Position numbers and translations under genes: made by a program
Assembly (NCBI GenBank): GCA_016780345.1
Contig: JADHLZ010000001.1
Coordinates: 1 to 64,000, forward strand
Length of the DNA stretch: 64,000 bases
Direction: 5' to 3'
Source: Flavobacteriaceae bacterium
GTDB lineage: Bacteria > Bacteroidota > Bacteroidia > Flavobacteriales > Flavobacteriaceae
The notes under the pieces: model-generated
Seen by the model: only the letters and a program-made list of their open reading frames with translations
What the model was told of the DNA's origin: nothing
Database searches by the model: none
Part shown: one piece after another, positions 17,296 through 27,917 of the stretch
Numbering within the stretch: position 1 is the stretch's first letter
How the letters are laid out: each line of letters opens with the position of its first letter

Positions 17296-19791
17296 GTGAA
17301 AAACATTATCACAAAAATAGTATTATTTATAATTTTAACTTTACTTTCTTTTGGATGTAGTTTGACAAAAAACTTAGATTCAAGAAGTTTAATATTAAAA
17401 TCCAATAAAATTTACATTAATGACAAAAAATCTACAATTGATTCTTTACTGCCACTAATTGTTCAGAAAAAAAACAGTTATATTCTTGGATTTCCAATTT
17501 CAGCAAAACTTTACGAATCATCTGAAGAAAATAGTGATTCTATTTTTGAATTATGGTTATATAAAAGAAAAAAAAGGGAAAAAAAACTAAATTCGTTATT
17601 ATCAGCAAAACAAGTAAATCAGATAAAAAAATACAAAAACGATTTTAATAATTGGAAAAAAAGAAATGGTGAAAAATTAGAAATATTAGACTCAACTAAA
17701 ACATCTATATCAATTGAAAATTTAAAATCTTATTTTAATAACAATGGTTATTTTAATTCTCATGTAACTTCATCAATAAACATCAATCAAACAAATAATA
17801 AATACGCTGAATTAGTTTATAAAGTAACACTTGGAAATCAATATCTTTTAGATTCCATTAAAACAAACATAAAATCAAAGAAACTAGATTCTATATATAA
17901 ATTAAATAATGAAAAATCTTTTTTAAAATATAATGATCCTTTTAATACAAGAAATTTTGAGAAGGAAAGAAATAGAATAGACAAATTATTTAAAAACAAT
18001 GGTATTTATGATTTTCAAATAAATGCTATTTCTTTTAAAATAAGTTTGGATACAATATCGCTTAGCTCAAGAATTCCCGTTGAAATCAATATTGAAGAAA
18101 AAGAAAATGGAAAATATGATACTAATAGAATTAAAGAAGTTAATGTTTACATTAAAAATAATGACATTAACTTAAAGTTTAAAAAAAACATTTTTTATAA
18201 CGGAGTTAATTTTTATTCAAACGACAGTTTTTATTATAAGCCAGAAATTTTATACGATCTAATTTATATCAAAAAAAATGATCTTTATAGTGATGAGCTA
18301 AGAAATAAAACAATAAATTCGTTAAACAACTTTGATAACTTTCAGTACCCATCTATTGATTACAATTATTTAGGTGAATCAAAGAATGAATTAGAAGCTA
18401 GCATTACACTTGTTCCACAAAAAAAATATTCTTTAGGGTTTGGATTGGATTTAAAACATTCAAACATTGAAGATGTTGGAATAGCATTCGAAGCATCAAT
18501 TTTAAATAGAAATTTTTTTAAAGGAGGAGAAAAATTAGAATTTGCTACAAGAGGAACTATAGGAAAATCCGGCAATACTACAATCTCTGAATATGGTTTT
18601 GATTTTAGATTAAGATTTCCGAGATTACTTGCTCCAAAAAAATTAAGAGATATATTGGAATTAAAGAACAACCCTATTTCCTTCATAAATTTGGGAACCT
18701 CTAATCAGAACAATATTGGTCTTGATAGACAAAACTTTAGATTCAATTTTAATTACAAATGGAACGATAATAAAAACAACACAAAAAATCTTAATTTAAT
18801 AAATATTGAACTTGTCAATAATAAAAACATACATAATTACTTTAACATATATTCTAATTCATATAAATCAATAAATAAAATAGCAATTTTTAATAGTGCC
18901 CCCTCAAACTACTTTAACTCCAAAAATGAACTAATAATTCCTGAGGGTATTGACAATTATATAAATGACGTAATTTCCAATCCTAATTTAGTTTCTGAAT
19001 CTGATTTCAAAGACTTAAATTATATTAACGACAAAAGAAAAAGGTTAACAGCTAATAACTTAATAATTGGATCAAGTTACTCATTTCTAAATAGTTCAAG
19101 AAAAAATATTTTTGAAAACCAGTTTTCTGAATTTAAATTTAAAATTGAGGTTGCTGGAAATATTACCAATTTAATTTCAAATATTTTCAATGTTTCAAAA
19201 AATGAATTTGGTAAAAATAAAATCTTGGATTTAGCATATTCTCAGTTTTTTAAAACTGAACTAGGATATATTAAACATTTACAAATAGGACTTAATTCAA
19301 AAATTGCAATTAGATCTTTTTTTGGAATTGCTGTTCCATTTGGAAATTCAAACAATATTCCATTTAGTAAATCCTTTTTTGCAGGTGGATCAAATGATAA
19401 TCGAGCATGGGAAGTTTACAGACTTGGGCCAGGTATTAGTGGTGCAACAAGCGAATTTAATGAAGCTAACATGAAAATTTCTGTCAATGTTGAATATAGA
19501 TTTAAAATTCTTGGAAAATTAGATGGAGCTATTTTTAATGATTTTGGAAATATATGGAACGTGTTTGATGATAGCAATGATTCGAAAAGATCCTTTGATG
19601 GCTTTAAAGATCTTTCGGAAATTGCTATTGGAAGTGGATTTGGATTTAGATATAATCTTGGATATTTTGTTTTAAGACTGGATACTGGTTTTAAAACTTA
19701 CAATCCAGTTTTAGAAAAGAAAAAAAGATGGCTAACTGATTTTAACTTTAAAAAAGCTGTCTATAATATTGGTTTAAATTATCCTTTTTAG
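17296..19791 (+). CDS. tamL: TamL-type lipidated BamA/TamA family outer membrane protein
   Basis: An 831-residue Omp85 superfamily protein. It has a lipoprotein signal with Cys21 ('LTLLSFGC'), which distinguishes the Bacteroidota TamL from ordinary signal-peptidase-I TamA. POTRA-like repeats cover roughly 120-350 ('SYFNNNGYFNSHVTSSI', 'YDLIYIKKNDLYSDE'), and the C-terminal half is a 16-strand barrel with 'FFAGGSNDNRAWEVYRLGPG' in place of the usual VRGF-like loop and terminal 'NIGLNYPF'. TamL is thought to work with TamB in outer membrane protein or lipid delivery. It starts with GTG; no upstream ATG is available. Confidence 0.88.
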   Translation: MKNIITKIVLFIILTLLSFGCSLTKNLDSRSLILKSNKIYINDKKSTIDSLLPLIVQKKNSYILGFPISAKLYESSEENSDSIFELWLYKRKKREKKLNSLLSAKQVNQIKKYKNDFNNWKKRNGEKLEILDSTKTSISIENLKSYFNNNGYFNSHVTSSININQTNNKYAELVYKVTLGNQYLLDSIKTNIKSKKLDSIYKLNNEKSFLKYNDPFNTRNFEKERNRIDKLFKNNGIYDFQINAISFKISLDTISLSSRIPVEINIEEKENGKYDTNRIKEVNVYIKNNDINLKFKKNIFYNGVNFYSNDSFYYKPEILYDLIYIKKNDLYSDELRNKTINSLNNFDNFQYPSIDYNYLGESKNELEASITLVPQKKYSLGFGLDLKHSNIEDVGIAFEASILNRNFFKGGEKLEFATRGTIGKSGNTTISEYGFDFRLRFPRLLAPKKLRDILELKNNPISFINLGTSNQNNIGLDRQNFRFNFNYKWNDNKNNTKNLNLINIELVNNKNIHNYFNIYSNSYKSINKIAIFNSAPSNYFNSKNELIIPEGIDNYINDVISNPNLVSESDFKDLNYINDKRKRLTANNLIIGSSYSFLNSSRKNIFENQFSEFKFKIEVAGNITNLISNIFNVSKNEFGKNKILDLAYSQFFKTELGYIKHLQIGLNSKIAIRSFFGIAVPFGNSNNIPFSKSFFAGGSNDNRAWEVYRLGPGISGATSEFNEANMKISVNVEYRFKILGKLDGAIFNDFGNIWNVFDDSNDSKRSFDGFKDLSEIAIGSGFGFRYNLGYFVLRLDTGFKTYNPVLEKKKRWLTDFNFKKAVYNIGLNYPF

Positions 19792-19832
19792 GACCGATTT
19801 TTCTTATTATTTTAGCACACTAACTTTAATAA

Positions 19833-20903
19833 ATGAATCATACAATTAAGAGCGGTGTTGCTACCGGAGATGAAGTTCAAAAAATTTTTAAATTAGCAAA
19901 AGCAAAAAAATTTGCATTACCTGCTGTCAATGTAATAGGTTCTAACTCTATAAATAGTGTTTTAGAAACAGCATCGAAACTAAATGCTCCCGTTATCATT
20001 CAATTTTCTAATGGAGGAGCAATTTTCAATGCTGGTAAAAGTCTATCTAATGACAATCAAAATGCTGCTATAAAAGGAGCCATTGCTGGAGCAAAGCATG
20101 TTCATGAGCTTTCCAAAGAATATAACGTTCCAGTTATTTTACATACTGACCATGCTGCAAAAAAACTTTTACCATGGATTGATGGTTTATTGGATGCTAG
20201 CGAAAAACATTTTAAAGAACATGGCAAACCATTATTTAGTTCTCACATGATTGACCTTTCTGAAGAACCGATTGAAGAAAATATTTCAATTTGTAAGGAT
20301 TATCTAAAAAGAATGAGTAAAATCGGAATGACTCTTGAAATAGAACTCGGAATTACTGGAGGTGAGGAAGATGGTGTAGACAATTCCGATGTAGACGATT
20401 CAAAACTTTATACTCAACCTGAAGAAGTTGCATATGCATACGAAGAATTATCTAAGATTAGTGATAAATTTACTATTGCTGCAGCTTTTGGAAATGTTCA
20501 TGGTGTATACAAACCTGGAAACGTAAAACTAACACCAAAAATTTTAAAAAATTCACAAGATTTTATATCAAAAAAATATAATGTTGGACACAACACTATA
20601 AACTTTGTTTTTCATGGTGGATCAGGCTCCTCATTTGAAGAAATAAGAGAAGCCATTGAATATGGTGCAATTAAAATGAATATCGATACAGATATGCAAT
20701 ATGCGTTTATGTCCGGAATTAGAGATTACTTTAAATCGAATAAAGATTATTTAACATCTCAAATTGGAAATCCTGATGGAGATGATGCTCCAAATAAAAA
20801 ATATTATGATCCTAGAGTTTGGTTAAGAAAAGCCGAAGAAAGTTTTGTTTCAAGACTTACCAAAGCCTTTGAAGATCTAAATAACATAAATACACTAAAC
20901 TAA
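19833..20903 (+). CDS. fbaA: Class II fructose-bisphosphate aldolase
   Basis: Zinc-dependent aldolase of 356 residues, the E. coli FbaA type, interconverting fructose 1,6-bisphosphate and triose phosphates. Zinc ligands and active-site blocks are visible: 'ILHTDHAAKKLLPW' (catalytic Asp and zinc His), 'LEIELGITGGEEDGVD', 'FGNVHGVYKPGN' and 'VFHGGSGSSFEEI', followed by phosphate-binding 'KMNIDTDMQYAF'. It is transcribed alone or with accD (37-base gap). Confidence 0.97.
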   Translation: MNHTIKSGVATGDEVQKIFKLAKAKKFALPAVNVIGSNSINSVLETASKLNAPVIIQFSNGGAIFNAGKSLSNDNQNAAIKGAIAGAKHVHELSKEYNVPVILHTDHAAKKLLPWIDGLLDASEKHFKEHGKPLFSSHMIDLSEEPIEENISICKDYLKRMSKIGMTLEIELGITGGEEDGVDNSDVDDSKLYTQPEEVAYAYEELSKISDKFTIAAAFGNVHGVYKPGNVKLTPKILKNSQDFISKKYNVGHNTINFVFHGGSGSSFEEIREAIEYGAIKMNIDTDMQYAFMSGIRDYFKSNKDYLTSQIGNPDGDDAPNKKYYDPRVWLRKAEESFVSRLTKAFEDLNNINTLN

Positions 20904-20915
20904 ATTTGGTTTATA

Positions 20916-20923
20916 TATATTTG
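20916..20923 (+). promoter_or_regulatory. -7 promoter element (TATATTTG) of accD
   Basis: Exact TAnnTTTG match in the 37-base gap between fbaA and accD, 17 bases before the accD ATG. Confidence 0.45.
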
Positions 20924-20940
20924 ACTAAATATCGAATCTA

Positions 20941-21798
20941 ATGTCTTGGTTCAAAAGAAAAACAAAAGGGATACAAACTTCAACAGAAGAAAAAAAAGAT
21001 ACTCCTGAAGGTCTTTGGCATAAAACTCCAACTGGAAAAATCATTGATACTGATGAGTTAGAAAAAAATTTCTTTGTTTCCCCTGAAGATGGATTTCATC
21101 TTAGAATTGGAAGTGAAGAATATTTTAAAATTCTTTTTGATAACAAGTACAAAGAAATTGGAAAAAATGTTAAATCTAAAGATCCACTTAAATTTACAGA
21201 TACAAAGTCTTACAAACAAAGGACAAAAGATGCTCAGAAAAAATCAGGATTAAAAGATGCAATAAGAGTTGCTTATGGAAAATCCTATGAAAAAAATGTT
21301 GTAATTGCTTGCATGGATTTTCAATATATTGGAGGTTCAATGGGTTCTGTAGTTGGAGAAAAAATAAGTAGAGCAGTTGATTTAGCGATATTGAAAAAAT
21401 CTCCCCTAATAATTATTTCAAAATCTGGAGGTGCTAGAATGATGGAAGGAGCTTTATCATTAATGCAAATGGCCAAAACATCAGCTAAATTAGCCCAACT
21501 TTCAAATTGTAAACTTCCATATGTGTCTCTTTGTACAGATCCTACAACTGGTGGGACAACTGCATCATTTGCTATGCTTGGAGATATAAATATTTCAGAA
21601 CCTGGTGCTTTAATTGGATTTGCTGGTCCTAGAGTAGTAAAAGATACAACAGGAAAAGATCTTCCTGAAGGATTTCAAACCTCTGAATTTTTGTTAGAAC
21701 ATGGATTCTTAGATTTTATAATCTCTAGAACTGAACTAAAAAAGAAAATAAATTTATATTTTGATCTAGTTTTAAATAGACCATTAAGATCTATTTAA
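20941..21798 (+). CDS. accD: Acetyl-CoA carboxylase carboxyltransferase beta subunit, zinc-less form
   Basis: It transfers CO2 from carboxybiotin to acetyl-CoA together with AccA, the first step of fatty acid synthesis. At 285 residues it matches the family through the crotonase-like core: '[12 protein letters not shown]', '[20 protein letters not shown]', '[16 protein letters not shown]' and 'GFAGPRVV'. The N-terminal zinc ribbon region is present in outline ('[20 protein letters not shown]') but has none of the four cysteines found in E. coli AccD. I recall this being normal for Flavobacteriia. Confidence 0.96.
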   Translation: MSWFKRKTKGIQTSTEEKKDTPEGLWHKTPTGKIIDTDELEKNFFVSPEDGFHLRIGSEEYFKILFDNKYKEIGKNVKSKDPLKFTDTKSYKQRTKDAQKKSGLKDAIRVAYGKSYEKNVVIACMDFQYIGGSMGSVVGEKISRAVDLAILKKSPLIIISKSGGARMMEGALSLMQMAKTSAKLAQLSNCKLPYVSLCTDPTTGGTTASFAMLGDINISEPGALIGFAGPRVVKDTTGKDLPEGFQTSEFLLEHGFLDFIISRTELKKKINLYFDLVLNRPLRSI

Positions 21799-21823
21799 TA
21801 TTACATTTTAGAAAAAATAATCC

Positions 21824-21831
21824 TATATTTG
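21824..21831 (+). promoter_or_regulatory. -7 promoter element (TATATTTG) of the rpsO operon
   Basis: Exact TAnnTTTG match followed by a GC-rich CCGCG, 45 bases before the rpsO ATG. The spacing leaves a leader of about 40 bases, where S15 autoregulation could act, although no pseudoknot was worked out. Confidence 0.55.
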
Positions 21832-21876
21832 CCGCGATAATGTAAGTTACATAAGAATCATTTTAATAATATTGGC

Positions 21877-22146
21877 ATGTATTTAACAAAAGAAAACAAA
21901 AAAGAAATTTTCAAAGAACACGGTAAATCTGAATCTGATACCGGGTCAGCTGAAGGACAAATTGCTCTTTTCACCAAAAGAATCAATCATTTAACTGAAC
22001 ATCTTAAAAATAACAGAAAAGATTTTAACACTGAAAGATCTCTTGTTATGATGGTTGGTAAAAGAAAAAGCCTTTTAAGCTATCTAAAAAATAAAGACAT
22101 TAATAGATATCGAGCTATAATCAAAAAACTTAATTTAAGAAAATAA
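21877..22146 (+). CDS. rpsO: 30S ribosomal protein S15
   Basis: An 89-residue ribosomal protein binding the central domain of 16S rRNA. It contains the signature '[28 protein letters not shown]' and '[15 protein letters not shown]'. It precedes pnp, the order found in many bacteria. Confidence 0.98.
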   Translation: MYLTKENKKEIFKEHGKSESDTGSAEGQIALFTKRINHLTEHLKNNRKDFNTERSLVMMVGKRKSLLSYLKNKDINRYRAIIKKLNLRK

Positions 22147-22208
22147 ATAATTATATAGTTTTTCATTGGTATTCTACATTAAGACACAACAAAACTTAAT
22201 TTTATTTA

Positions 22209-24395
22209 ATGAAAAACATGAAAATTAAAACTTATAATGAGACCATTGACTTAGGTGATGGTAGAACAATAACACTTGAAACTGGTAAGCTTGCAAAACA
22301 GGCTCATGGATCAGTAGTTGTACAAATGGGAAAGGCTATGCTACTGTGTACTGTCGTTTCAAATTACGAATCAGGCAATGTAGATTTTCTTCCATTAACT
22401 GTTGACTATAGAGAAAAATTCGCTGCTGCTGGAAGATATCCTGGAGGTTTTTTTAAAAGAGAAGCAAGACCTAGTGATGGAGAAATTCTAACTATGAGGC
22501 TAGTGGATAGAGTGTTACGCCCATTGTTTCCAAAAGATTATCATTCGGAGGTTCAGGTTATGATTCAGTTGATGTCAAATGATGTAGAAGTAATGCCTGA
22601 TGCTCTTGCTGGACTAGCAGCATCTACAGCGATTCAATTAAGTGATTTTCCCTTTGAATGTCCAATATCAGAAGCTAGAGTAGCTAGAATTGATGGTGAA
22701 TTTATTATAAATCCTAGCAGAGCTCAATTAGAAAAATCAGATTTAGACATAATGGTTGGTGCTTCAGCTGATTCTGTAATGATGGTTGAAGGTGAAATGG
22801 ACGAATGCAGTGAAGAAGAAATGGCTGATGCAATAAAATTTGCTCACGAATCAATAAAAATTCAGATTGAAGCCCAATTAAGACTTGCTAAGGCAGTCGG
22901 AAGAAAACAAGTGAGAGATTACGAAAAAGCTTTAGAGGATGAAGAACTTTATAAAAAAATAAATGAAGCAACTTATCAAAAAGCATACGAAATTGCCAAA
23001 AAGGGTACCTCAAAGACTGAGAGAAGCTTGGCTTTTTCAAATTTAAGGAATGAAGTAAAATCTTTATTTTCAAAAGAAGATCTTGAAAAAAATGATAATC
23101 TGATCGATAAATATTACGATAAATCTCAAAAAGAAGCTGTGAGAGAACTTACTCTTAGTGAAGGAATAAGACTTGATGGTAGAAGAACAACCGACATTAG
23201 ACCAATATGGTGTGAAGTTGATTATTTACCTTCTACTCATGGTTCTTCAATCTTTACAAGAGGAGAAACTCAAGCATTAGCAACTGTAACCCTAGGAACT
23301 TCTAGAGAAGCAAATAAAATAGATATGCCTTCATATGAGAGTGAAGAAACATTTTATTTACATTATAATTTCCCTCCATTTTGTACTGGTGAAGCAAGAC
23401 CATTGAGAGGAACATCTAGAAGAGAAGTTGGACATGGAAACTTAGCCCAAAGAGGTTTGAAGGGAATGATTCCTAAGGATTGTCCATATACTGTTAGAGT
23501 AGTTAGTGAAGTTTTAGAATCTAATGGTTCTTCTTCAATGGCGACTGTTTGTTCTGGAACAATGGCTTTGATGGATGCTGGAGTACAAATTACTAGACCT
23601 GTTTCAGGTATAGCAATGGGATTAATTTCAGATGGTAAGCGTTATGCTATACTAAGCGATATTTTAGGAGATGAAGATCATTTGGGTGATATGGACTTTA
23701 AAGTAACAGGAACATCAAAAGGAATTACTGCATGTCAAATGGATATTAAAATTAAAGGTCTTTCATACGAAATATTAGTAAAAGCTTTGAAACAAGCCAG
23801 AGATGGTAGATTACATATCTTAAGTGAGATGAACAAGACTATAGATAAACCAAATGCTGAAGTCAAATCTCATTCTCCTAAAATGATAACAAAAAGAATT
23901 CCTAATGAATTTATTGGACCATTTATTGGACCTGGTGGTAAAGTTATTCAAGAACTTCAAAAAGTAACTGGATGTACAATTGTAATAAATGAAGATCCTG
24001 AAACTGAAGAGGGTATTGTTGAGATTTTAGGTACAGATAAGCAAGGAATTGAAGCTGTGATTTCTAAAATAGAATCTCTTTTATTTAAACCAGAAAAAGG
24101 AAACAATTATAAAGTAAAAGTTATTAAAATACTTGATTTTGGTGCTGTTGTTGAATATTTAAATGCTCCTGGAAATGAAGTTTTATTGCATGTAAGTGAA
24201 ATAGCTTGGGAAAGAACTAATAACGTTAATGATGTTCTTAAATTAGGTGATGAATTTGAGGTAAAATACTTTGGTGTTGATCCGAGAACTAGAAAAGAAA
24301 AAGTTTCTAGAAAAGCTTTATTGGAAAAACCTGAAGGATTTAATGAAAGACCACCAAGACCTCAAAATAAAGATAACAGTAAAAAAGATAAATGA
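22209..24395 (+). CDS. pnp: Polynucleotide phosphorylase
   Basis: A 728-residue 3'-5' phosphorolytic exoribonuclease of the RNA degradosome. Two RNase PH domains are separated by a helical domain; the second holds '[16 protein letters not shown]', '[13 protein letters not shown]' and '[19 protein letters not shown]'. The KH domain shows '[17 protein letters not shown]' and the S1 domain '[21 protein letters not shown]'. The tail is short and basic. A second ATG three codons in (22218) is an equally possible start. Confidence 0.98.
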   Translation: MKNMKIKTYNETIDLGDGRTITLETGKLAKQAHGSVVVQMGKAMLLCTVVSNYESGNVDFLPLTVDYREKFAAAGRYPGGFFKREARPSDGEILTMRLVDRVLRPLFPKDYHSEVQVMIQLMSNDVEVMPDALAGLAASTAIQLSDFPFECPISEARVARIDGEFIINPSRAQLEKSDLDIMVGASADSVMMVEGEMDECSEEEMADAIKFAHESIKIQIEAQLRLAKAVGRKQVRDYEKALEDEELYKKINEATYQKAYEIAKKGTSKTERSLAFSNLRNEVKSLFSKEDLEKNDNLIDKYYDKSQKEAVRELTLSEGIRLDGRRTTDIRPIWCEVDYLPSTHGSSIFTRGETQALATVTLGTSREANKIDMPSYESEETFYLHYNFPPFCTGEARPLRGTSRREVGHGNLAQRGLKGMIPKDCPYTVRVVSEVLESNGSSSMATVCSGTMALMDAGVQITRPVSGIAMGLISDGKRYAILSDILGDEDHLGDMDFKVTGTSKGITACQMDIKIKGLSYEILVKALKQARDGRLHILSEMNKTIDKPNAEVKSHSPKMITKRIPNEFIGPFIGPGGKVIQELQKVTGCTIVINEDPETEEGIVEILGTDKQGIEAVISKIESLLFKPEKGNNYKVKVIKILDFGAVVEYLNAPGNEVLLHVSEIAWERTNNVNDVLKLGDEFEVKYFGVDPRTRKEKVSRKALLEKPEGFNERPPRPQNKDNSKKDK

Positions 24396-24466
24396 AATAA
24401 AAAATAGTTTCTACTAATTGTAACTTTTTTACTATTTCATACGTATAATAAGTTTAAAATTCAAAA

Positions 24467-25330
24467 ATGAGACAACTTAAAATTACTAAACAGGTAACTA
24501 ATAGAGAAACAGCTTCATTAGATAAATACTTACAAGAAATTGGAAAGGTAGATCTAATCACTGCTGAAGAAGAAGTAGAATTAGCTCAAAAAATTAGAGA
24601 CGGAGATGAAAATGCTCTTGATAAGTTAACCAAAGCAAATTTAAGGTTTGTAGTTTCTGTAGCTAAACAATATCAAAATCAAGGTTTAACGCTTCCAGAT
24701 TTAATTAATGAAGGAAATCTCGGTTTAATTAAGGCTGCAAGAAGATTTGATGAAACAAGAGGTTTTAAATTTATCTCATATGCTGTTTGGTGGATTAGAC
24801 AATCTATTTTACAAGCTCTCGCTGAACAATCAAGAATTGTCAGACTTCCTCTTAACAAAATTGGTTCTATCAATAAGATTAACAAAATGTATGCTTTTTT
24901 AGAACAAGCAAATGAGAGGGTTCCTTCAGCTGAAGAAATTGCGAAAGAGCTTGACATGACCGTTTCTGATGTTAAAGAATCTATGAAAAATTCTGGACGA
25001 CATGTTTCAATGGATGCTCCATTAGTTGAGGGTGAGGATTCAAATTTATATGATGTTTTAAGAAGTGGTGAGTCACCTAATCCAGACAAAAATTTGTTAC
25101 ACGAATCTCTTAGGACAGAAATAGAAAGAGCTCTTGAAACTTTAACTCCTAGAGAAGCTGATGTAATTAGATTATATTTTGGCCTCGCGGAAAAACATGC
25201 TATGACACTTGAAGAAATTGGTGAAACATTTGATTTAACAAGAGAAAGAGTTAGGCAGATTAAAGAAAAGGCCATTAGAAGATTAAAGCATACATCTAGA
25301 AGCAGAATTTTAAAAACATACTTAGGATAA
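24467..25330 (+). CDS. rpoD: Primary RNA polymerase sigma factor RpoD (Bacteroidota type)
   Basis: A 287-residue sigma-70 lacking region 1.1 and the non-conserved insert, as in the Bacteroidota housekeeping sigma factor. Region 1.2 is '[20 protein letters not shown]', region 2 has '[19 protein letters not shown]' and '[15 protein letters not shown]', and region 4.2 has '[20 protein letters not shown]'. This sigma reads the TTTG/TAnnTTTG promoters seen across the window. It ends one base before rpe, so both are co-transcribed. Confidence 0.97.
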   Translation: MRQLKITKQVTNRETASLDKYLQEIGKVDLITAEEEVELAQKIRDGDENALDKLTKANLRFVVSVAKQYQNQGLTLPDLINEGNLGLIKAARRFDETRGFKFISYAVWWIRQSILQALAEQSRIVRLPLNKIGSINKINKMYAFLEQANERVPSAEEIAKELDMTVSDVKESMKNSGRHVSMDAPLVEGEDSNLYDVLRSGESPNPDKNLLHESLRTEIERALETLTPREADVIRLYFGLAEKHAMTLEEIGETFDLTRERVRQIKEKAIRRLKHTSRSRILKTYLG

Positions 25331-25331
25331 A

Positions 25332-25985
25332 ATGAACATAATAGCACCATCTATACTTGCATGCGATTTCGGAAACCTTAAAAGTGAGATTTCCATGGTC
25401 AATAAAAGTAAAGCTCATTGGTTTCACATAGATATCATGGATGGCATATTTGTTCCTAATATTTCTTTTGGAACACCAATTATGCAAATTTTAAAAGAAA
25501 ATGCTGAAAAAATATTAGACGTACACTTAATGATCATCAACCCTGATAATTATTTAGAAAAATTTTCTAGTTTAGGAGCTAATATTTTAACTGTTCATTA
25601 TGAGGCTTGTACTCACCTTCATAGAACAGTTCAAAAAATAAAAAAATTAAAAATGAAAGCTGGTGTAGCAATTAATCCACATACACCAATATCTTGTTTG
25701 AAATCTATTATTAAAGATTTAGATCTAGTTTGTTTAATGAGTGTAAATCCAGGTTTTGGAGGTCAATCTTTCATCGAAAACACATATGAAAAAGTTAAAG
25801 AACTTAAGTCATTGATAAATGAATCTAATTCAGATGCTCTAATTGAAATTGATGGAGGGGTAAATTCCAATAATGCAAAAAAATTAATTGAATGTGGTGC
25901 TAATGCCTTGGTGGCCGGGAGTTTCGTTTTTAAATCTAAGAATCCATCGAACACTATTTCAGAATTATCTTCAATAATTAATTAG
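25332..25985 (+). CDS. rpe: Ribulose-phosphate 3-epimerase
   Basis: TIM-barrel enzyme of 217 residues that interconverts ribulose 5-phosphate and xylulose 5-phosphate. Signature blocks are 'IAPSILACDFGNL', 'WFHIDIMDGIFVPNISFG' (metal and catalytic Asp), 'DVHLMIINPD', 'LMSVNPGFGGQSF' and 'IEIDGGVN'. It starts one base after rpoD. Confidence 0.97.
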   Translation: MNIIAPSILACDFGNLKSEISMVNKSKAHWFHIDIMDGIFVPNISFGTPIMQILKENAEKILDVHLMIINPDNYLEKFSSLGANILTVHYEACTHLHRTVQKIKKLKMKAGVAINPHTPISCLKSIIKDLDLVCLMSVNPGFGGQSFIENTYEKVKELKSLINESNSDALIEIDGGVNSNNAKKLIECGANALVAGSFVFKSKNPSNTISELSSIIN

Positions 25986-26024
25986 TTTTTAAGAAATATT
26001 AATAATTTTAGTACATATAATTTT

Positions 26025-27089
26025 ATGTGTTCAAATTACTTATATGTTATTGGAATAATGAGTGGAACTTCAATTGATGGATTAGACCTATGTTTAGTAA
26101 AATTTGATAAGAACATTCACTCAAATTATAAAATAATAAATACTTACACTTATAAATACTCTGAAAGTTGGATCACAAAACTTAGAAACTCAATTTATTT
26201 TAATAAAAAAGAGTTAAAAAAATTAGATATTGAATTTGGAAATTATATAGGAGATAAGGTTAATATATTTGTCAAAAAATGTGGAAATGTAAAAATTGAT
26301 TTAATTTCATCTCACGGGCATACGATTTATCATAAGCCTAACCAAGGAATTACACTGCAAATTGGAAATGGTGAATCAATTTTAAAAAAAACGAAAAGCA
26401 ATGTTGTATGTGATTTTAGAACTCAAGATATCAAACTAGGTGGTCAGGGTGCACCTCTAGTACCTATTGGAGATTTAAATTTATTTGGTGATTATAAATA
26501 TTGTTTAAATATTGGTGGTTTCTGTAATATCTCAATTAAAAAAAATAAAACTATTAATGCTTTTGATATTAGTCCAGCTAATACTGTTTTAAACTATTAC
26601 TCAAATAAATTGGGATATGATTACGATATAGATGGAAAGCTTTCAAAACAGGGAAAAGTTAATTATAAATTATTAAATGATTTAAATAAAATGGATTACT
26701 ATAAAATTTCAGGACCTAAATCTTTAGGAATTGAATACGTAAACGAAAAAGTTATACCATTAATTAAATCTTATTCTATAAATAATTCCGATATACTAAA
26801 AACATATATTGAACATATTTCATATCAAATAAAAAAAACAATAAAGGAAAAAAAAGACGATAAAATTTTAATTACGGGTGGTGGTGTTTTTAACAAAACA
26901 TTAATTCAAAAAATCAAAGACAAAGTTAATTGCAAAATTATCATTCCTAAAAAGGAAATCATAGAACACAAAGAGTCATTAGTTTTTGCTTATTTAGGTC
27001 TTTTGAGATATTTAAATAAAATTAACTGTTTGAGTGATGTAACTGGAGCAAATAAAGACCACTCCTCTGGTTTTATTTATAAATTTTGA
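26025..27089 (+). CDS. anmK: Anhydro-N-acetylmuramic acid kinase
   Basis: It phosphorylates 1,6-anhydro-MurNAc from recycled peptidoglycan, opening the ring to give MurNAc-6-phosphate. At 354 residues it shows the ATPase-fold start 'IGIMSGTSIDGLDLC', 'DLISSHGHTIYHKP', 'VCDFRTQDIKLGGQGAPLVPIGD', 'LNIGGFCNIS' and 'ILITGGGVFN'. Its end overlaps the convergent DUF1080 gene by 13 bases. Confidence 0.95.
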   Translation: MCSNYLYVIGIMSGTSIDGLDLCLVKFDKNIHSNYKIINTYTYKYSESWITKLRNSIYFNKKELKKLDIEFGNYIGDKVNIFVKKCGNVKIDLISSHGHTIYHKPNQGITLQIGNGESILKKTKSNVVCDFRTQDIKLGGQGAPLVPIGDLNLFGDYKYCLNIGGFCNISIKKNKTINAFDISPANTVLNYYSNKLGYDYDIDGKLSKQGKVNYKLLNDLNKMDYYKISGPKSLGIEYVNEKVIPLIKSYSINNSDILKTYIEHISYQIKKTIKEKKDDKILITGGGVFNKTLIQKIKDKVNCKIIIPKKEIIEHKESLVFAYLGLLRYLNKINCLSDVTGANKDHSSGFIYKF

Positions 27090-27760
27090 ATTTTAATATT
27101 TCTCCATTTAACTTTAATACCTCCGCCATCATGTATCTGTAAAGCAATTCTTCCATTAGCATTTCCAATTTTTTCATCTGAGTAAGAAACCATTTTTTTT
27201 CCATTAAGCCATGTAGTTACATTACTATCCTCAACTTTAACAGTGAGCTTGTTCCAGTCTCCCATAATTAGAGAAGAATCTTTTCCATGGCTTGGTTTAA
27301 TTAACCAACCTCTACCATAGGATTCATAAATTCCTCCAGTAAACAATCCTGGTGGAGCTACTTCAACTTGCCATCCATTCACTTTTGTTCCTTCAATGTT
27401 AGATCTAAAAAAAACTCCACTATTTCCATTTGCTTCTTGCATAAATTCTAAATTTAAAACAAAATTCTTGTAGTAATCTTCAGTTCCTAAATATCCATAT
27501 TGAGCATCAGGACCACTTTCGCAAACTAAAACTCCATCTTCAACATACCATTTTTCAGTTCCATACACTATCCAACCATTTAAGTCTTTTCCATTAAATA
27601 AATTAATTGTATTTGCTTGATTAACTATAGGTTCATTATTGTTTGAAGTTTCATTATTTGTTGTATAATGATTGTGTGTTTCTGGCGAAAACAAAGAAAG
27701 AGAAGCACACGAATAATTAGAAACTATAAGAAACAAAATAAAAAGATATATATACTTCAT
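27077..27760 (-). CDS. DUF1080 (3-keto-disaccharide hydrolase domain) lipoprotein
   Basis: A 227-residue exported protein with a lipoprotein signal, Cys18 in 'IVSNYSCAS'. After a low-complexity Asn/Thr linker it carries the concanavalin-like DUF1080 domain: 'INLFNGKDLNGWIVYGTEKWYVEDGVLV', 'NSGVFFRSN', 'YGRGWLIKPS' and 'IALQIHDGGGIKVKWRNIKI'. Some family members cleave 3-keto-glycosides; here the substrate is unknown and there is no neighbouring oxidoreductase. It probably acts at the outer membrane. Confidence 0.88.
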   Translation of the reverse strand: MKYIYLFILFLIVSNYSCASLSLFSPETHNHYTTNNETSNNNEPIVNQANTINLFNGKDLNGWIVYGTEKWYVEDGVLVCESGPDAQYGYLGTEDYYKNFVLNLEFMQEANGNSGVFFRSNIEGTKVNGWQVEVAPPGLFTGGIYESYGRGWLIKPSHGKDSSLIMGDWNKLTVKVEDSNVTTWLNGKKMVSYSDEKIGNANGRIALQIHDGGGIKVKWRNIKIQNL

Positions 27761-27917
27761 ATTGATAGTAATTAAAATTGTAAATTTAAGATGTCATAAA
27801 TATAAGAAAATGATTAAAGAGAATTAAAAAATTATTTATCGACTACTCCAATTATTCCCGTTAAATAAAAGAATGTCAATAAAATAATTAATAAATCAAT
27901 TAACTGAACATAATATT

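Noticed and set aside
24679-25350. A 223-aa open frame antisense to rpoD
   Set aside because: It lies wholly opposite strongly conserved sigma factor sequence and shows only codon-mirror composition; a shadow ORF.
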